64,000 nucleotides of DNA from Phyto melanocephala (taxonomy: Eukaryota > Arthropoda > Insecta > Diptera > Rhinophoridae): the NCBI GenBank assembly GCA_941918925.1, contig OW799233.1, positions 179,459,235 through 179,523,234 of the forward strand, given 5' to 3'. The position numbers and the translations under genes were made by a program. Shown here piece by piece: positions 60,285 to 64,000 of this stretch (position 1 is the first letter of the stretch; each line of letters begins with the position of its first letter). The notes under the pieces were generated by a model, which was not told where the DNA came from, did no database searches, and was given only the letters and a program-made list of their open reading frames with translations.

Positions 60285-61969
60285 AAATACTTTGCGTTGA
60301 CGGTGACATACCGAATGAGACAAAGTTTATGGAAAAACAGCATTTCAACTAATTAATTAAAAAGGGCGATGGATTCTACGTGTCTCAGCAAAAACAGGGT
60401 TACTATAAGAATATTTTGTGAAAAGTTTCTTACAACACAATAAAATAGGTTTAACTTTGGTGTCGAAAGAAGTGGGCGTGATAAATTTAAATTGTACATA
60501 CTACATTGTAGGATTAAGGTTACTCGTACAAAAAAACTGTTTGTTTAAGAAAACTTTTCGATGTGAAAACTTTTCATAAAAAAGAAAATGTGAATAAAAT
60601 GCACTCAATAACAATTTATAATCTTTCAAAGATCGAATAAATTATTGTAGGAGCCTTTAATATCTATAACCGCTTTATCTCTGAATGAAAAATCACAAGA
60701 AAAATATATGTATGTGTTAATGAAAAACAAATGATGTATTTAACCTCAATTTTCAAACCTGCTTTGATCTCAATTCTTGAATTAAAAAAAGGTTATATCG
60801 AAATTTGATTTAAAATTCCTATATAAAAAAAAATGTTTACGTCCGATCAAATTATATTAAATTGATTCAATTTTACAATTAATTAAAATTTAACTCTACA
60901 ATATCTACAGCGTGTATTCATGGCCATTTGCCATTTTATTGTCAATAAATTTGTAAAAAAGGCAATAACAAACATTAAGCTTAGAAAATGTATATGTACT
61001 TCTTTATACACACATCCATACATACATACAAACACATCTCAATTTTTTTATATTAATACTTTACAGCTAAAATGTTTAAATGAATTAAACATTTATACAA
61101 TTTGATTTCAATAGAAAATATACAGATAAAGGCTTTTTTATTGATGCACAAATTTTGAAAATATATCTTAAAATCTATAAAAGCTAAATACCCTTATAAT
61201 ATTTTTAACTGTATAATTTTGTTATTCACTGTAACTAATTAGTAGTTAGTAGCTGTTGCTTTGCTATCTAGTAGTATATCGTATACTTTCACATGCTTAT
61301 TAAAATAAAACAATTGCCTTTACATACAGAACAGAAAAATTAATAAAAAGAAAACAAGCAAACAAAAATTATAACTAGAAAAAAAATATTCGCACATTGT
61401 ATTTTTTTAGCATTCTTCAAAGTTGTGATTACAATTTCGAGGAGATTCGTCATCAAAAAAAAACAAAACAAAAAACAATACCTTGTCTGTCAAGCAAGCG
61501 AGTAACTCTATATTTAAACACAACATTGGGCTTTATAAAAAAAACAACAACAAAACCGAAAATAAAATAAAAACGTACAAACAAAAACAAATATACGGGG
61601 ATGGAAACTTGTCGTATATTTTTGTAACCATAATATTTTCAAAAGCATATTAAAAGAAAAATTTACAAAAAAAAATATGCTTGGATTAAAGATATGACTC
61701 AAAATTGTAAATTTGTGTCCATTTTTTTTTTAATTAATATATACGTATATATGAAAAATAAACAATATTTTAAAGCGCTGATTTACTGTATACTATTAAT
61801 TTACGCCTAAAAAATACCTGTGATTATATTTACGAATATATGTCCTATATATCTGTTTTGCCTTTTTTGTTAGCGGCTGCTAATCAGTATTCAGCAAATG
61901 TACTTTAAATGGTTTTTTCATTCACCTTCGATTTTAGAATACTTTTGAAAGGCAATTTCAAAAAAGAAT

Positions 61970-62115
61970 ATCTCTGCTGCACGAAACGAAGAGATTTATG
62001 CTTGAGCAACGTTTGTATTAGGGATGCTAAATGGTACTGACTTTGCGAGTACCGGGATTCGGGATTATAAGATTTTAAATCTCGGGATTCCGTGATTTTT
62101 CTAACCGAAAATTTG
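61970..62115 (+). repeat. Short mariner N-terminal relic and 'GGGATT' repeat
   Basis: GCTGCACGAAACGAAGAGAT with TTGAGCAACGTTTG resembles 56628-56672 in the mariner relic. Then ACCGGGATTCGGGATTATAA resembles 42763-42790. Both are small fragments. Confidence 0.5.
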
Positions 62116-62320
62116 GCAAAATTTAAAACTGTTTTTGTTTTATTGCATTTTTAAATTTAAACTTTTTAATGGCCCACCCGATATTTTTGTATTTTGTTTT
62201 ATTTTTTCTCTGACTTCCTCCTATCATTGTATCCAACAGAGCGCAAGGCAAAGACATGATTACGCTGTCTAGGTAGCAAAAAAATTAAGTCCATACTCGT
62301 AATAAATACAAAAAAGGAGA

Positions 62321-62366
62321 TAAGAACTAAGCAGGTAATACTTAGTACTTACCTGCTTAGTTCTTA
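62321..62366. repeat. Perfect 18-bp hairpin
   Basis: TAAGAACTAAGCAGGTAA, a 10-base loop, then TTACCTGCTTAGTTCTTA. No T-run follows on either strand, so a Pol III terminator role is not suggested. Confidence 0.75.
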
Positions 62367-64000
62367 GCAATATAACAAATTCTTTTTTATTGAGGTTTTT
62401 TGGTTGGTTTTTAATATCTCTTAGCCAATCTTATCTATTTTTGGCTTAAATAGGCCAATTACTTTGAAAATGATTTTTTTTAAAACAATATAAATTATTG
62501 TTTACAGACTTAGACATTTAACAATCTTTGTTTGTATGTATTTACTTGATCGAATTTTGATTCGAATAAGAAAATTGTGAATTTTTTTAAAAGACTAAGA
62601 GGCATGTTACACAGATAAATTTCTTTTGGAAGTGGTTTATATAAATTTTTGTTCCATAGGGTTTTTGTCTTGAAAAATGTAAAAGTGACACCTAAGTTAT
62701 GAAAGTATTTGTTGTGAAATTTAAAACTACAAAATAAACGAAATCTGAAGAAAGTGATACAAAAACTCTCAGAAATTCAAGTACGAAAATTAAATTATTC
62801 AAATAGGAATTTGTGACAGACTGGTAAATCTACGTTAAGATATAAGACAAAAATGTTGAACTTTATATGGGTGATTTTTTTTTAATTCTTGACATTCCTT
62901 TCGACCAAGTCACCCACCCTATCGGATGATGCTTTAATATTTGCAAATGGTAATAAATATGTATGTATGTATATGTAAATGTTAATAAATTACAAAAGCA
63001 TAATTAACAAAGAAGAGTCTAACAAATTCTCTTCAAACTTATGTTATTAACAAGCGCGATAAAATTTTAAATCGAAACTCAATTATGTTTTTTGACAATT
63101 AGAGATTTCATTCAATATATAGTAGGTATAGATTTTGATTGTGAAATAACAACTGCTGCTACTCACGCTTCTACCAAAACAACAACTTTCCAAAAAATAG
63201 TTCTCATAATTTTAATATCTTTAAATCTTTTTATTTGCCGTTTAAGGCACACATTTCAACCATAAATAATTCAAGTGAATTGAAATTTCTTAACAAGCAT
63301 GCCACCCTTTGCTTGCTCTCCTCATCGCTTTCAGTTATTTACAATTACTTAAAACAAAAACAATAATCATACATTCCTATCAATACACACTCACACACAT
63401 GTCATACTATTGATATGACAAAATGCTTGAAAGTATGCATGAAATCGAGCATGCATTTGATATGGGGTGGAAGTAAAACGATTTTATTTTCAATGCCTCA
63501 AACCAACAATAGAAATTATTATATGTCAATGCTGTATGTACAATAACTAAATGGATAAATAAAAAGTTTCGTCTATTAGGTATCAATTGTAAATGTCATT
63601 TCGGATTTTTAAGAAATGTAGTTAATTGCTCTTCTTAAGATTAAATCAAATTTTATTGTATTTTTTGAATTGCGGCTAATAAATATATATTATTTTATGT
63701 CTCACTCTTTTTGCAATTTAAATTCTTGTCTGGTCTGCATCATAATTCTTTCTTCTTTATCTCAAAATCTTTATAACGCATTGACCTCATTCCCTTTTCC
63801 ATAACAGTTTTAATTTTATATATTTTCATATATTTTATTTACAAAAAAGAACAAAAATCGTCTCAACTCCATAGTATAAATTCTTTTTAACTTGTGATTA
63901 TTTTTGCTGTTAAGCTGGAAAGTTTTCACAATAAGTATGTACAAATGTATGTATTTATGTAATATAAATATGTATGTATGTTAAGTTGATATTTTATGTT

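Larger units (their letters stand above)
45250..64000. other. Presumed first intron / 5' region of mbc
   Basis: The missing first coding exon should lie in or beyond this stretch. It contains a full Tc1 element, mariner relics, two MITEs, a retrotransposon fragment, dispersed repeat A copies and hairpins. I could not place a start codon with the required phase (one base left over). Confidence 0.55.

Noticed and set aside
63167..63207. Possible mbc first exon on the - strand (ATG, then GAAGC/GTGAGT)
   Set aside because: It leaves two bases over, but the 45249 exon needs one. Joining would shift frame into a stop within a few codons.

Overview
The window is AT-rich insect nuclear DNA. Intron-split genes with GT-AG junctions, Tc1/mariner and Helitron elements, a tRNA-derived SINE and many foldback repeats point to a higher fly. 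The two genes closely resemble fly proteins, and the dispersed repeats are of a calyptrate-fly type (blow fly or house fly relatives). That last placement is from recall and I have not tested it. There is no sign of bacterial sequence.

Layout. 1-1111: flank or intron of an eIF4G-family gene. 1112-3436: its last and largest visible exon on the + strand (rest of MIF4G, then MA3 and W2). 3437-11056: spacer between two convergent genes. It holds a foldback element, a rhabdovirus-like nucleoprotein relic at 4819-6365 arranged as an inverted repeat with a poly(A) run, and a dispersed repeat split by a 813-bp Helitron. 11057-45249: nearly all of myoblast city (mbc, Dock180/DOCK1 family) on the - strand, which I rebuilt as 17 coding exons with matching splice phases. 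Only the first coding exon (roughly 15-20 codons) is missing. One of the 17 is a 38-codon exon at 22600-22713, alone in a 13-kb intron, that keeps frame whether included or skipped. 45250-64000: presumed first intron and 5' flank of mbc, with a complete but dead Tc1 element, several mariner relics, MITEs and hairpins.

Function. The eIF4G-type protein is a translation-initiation scaffold. Mbc activates Rac through its DHR-2 domain, binds phosphoinositide through DHR-1, binds ELMO through its N-terminal SH3 region and Crk through its C-terminal proline-rich tail. The two genes are neighbours only and I see no functional link.

The most unusual locus is the viral relic. Its nucleoprotein-like frames lie on the - strand, antisense to read-through from the eIF4G gene. 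Two ~190-bp arms would fold any read-through RNA into a long hairpin. It is a candidate source of antiviral small RNA, but that role is inference only.
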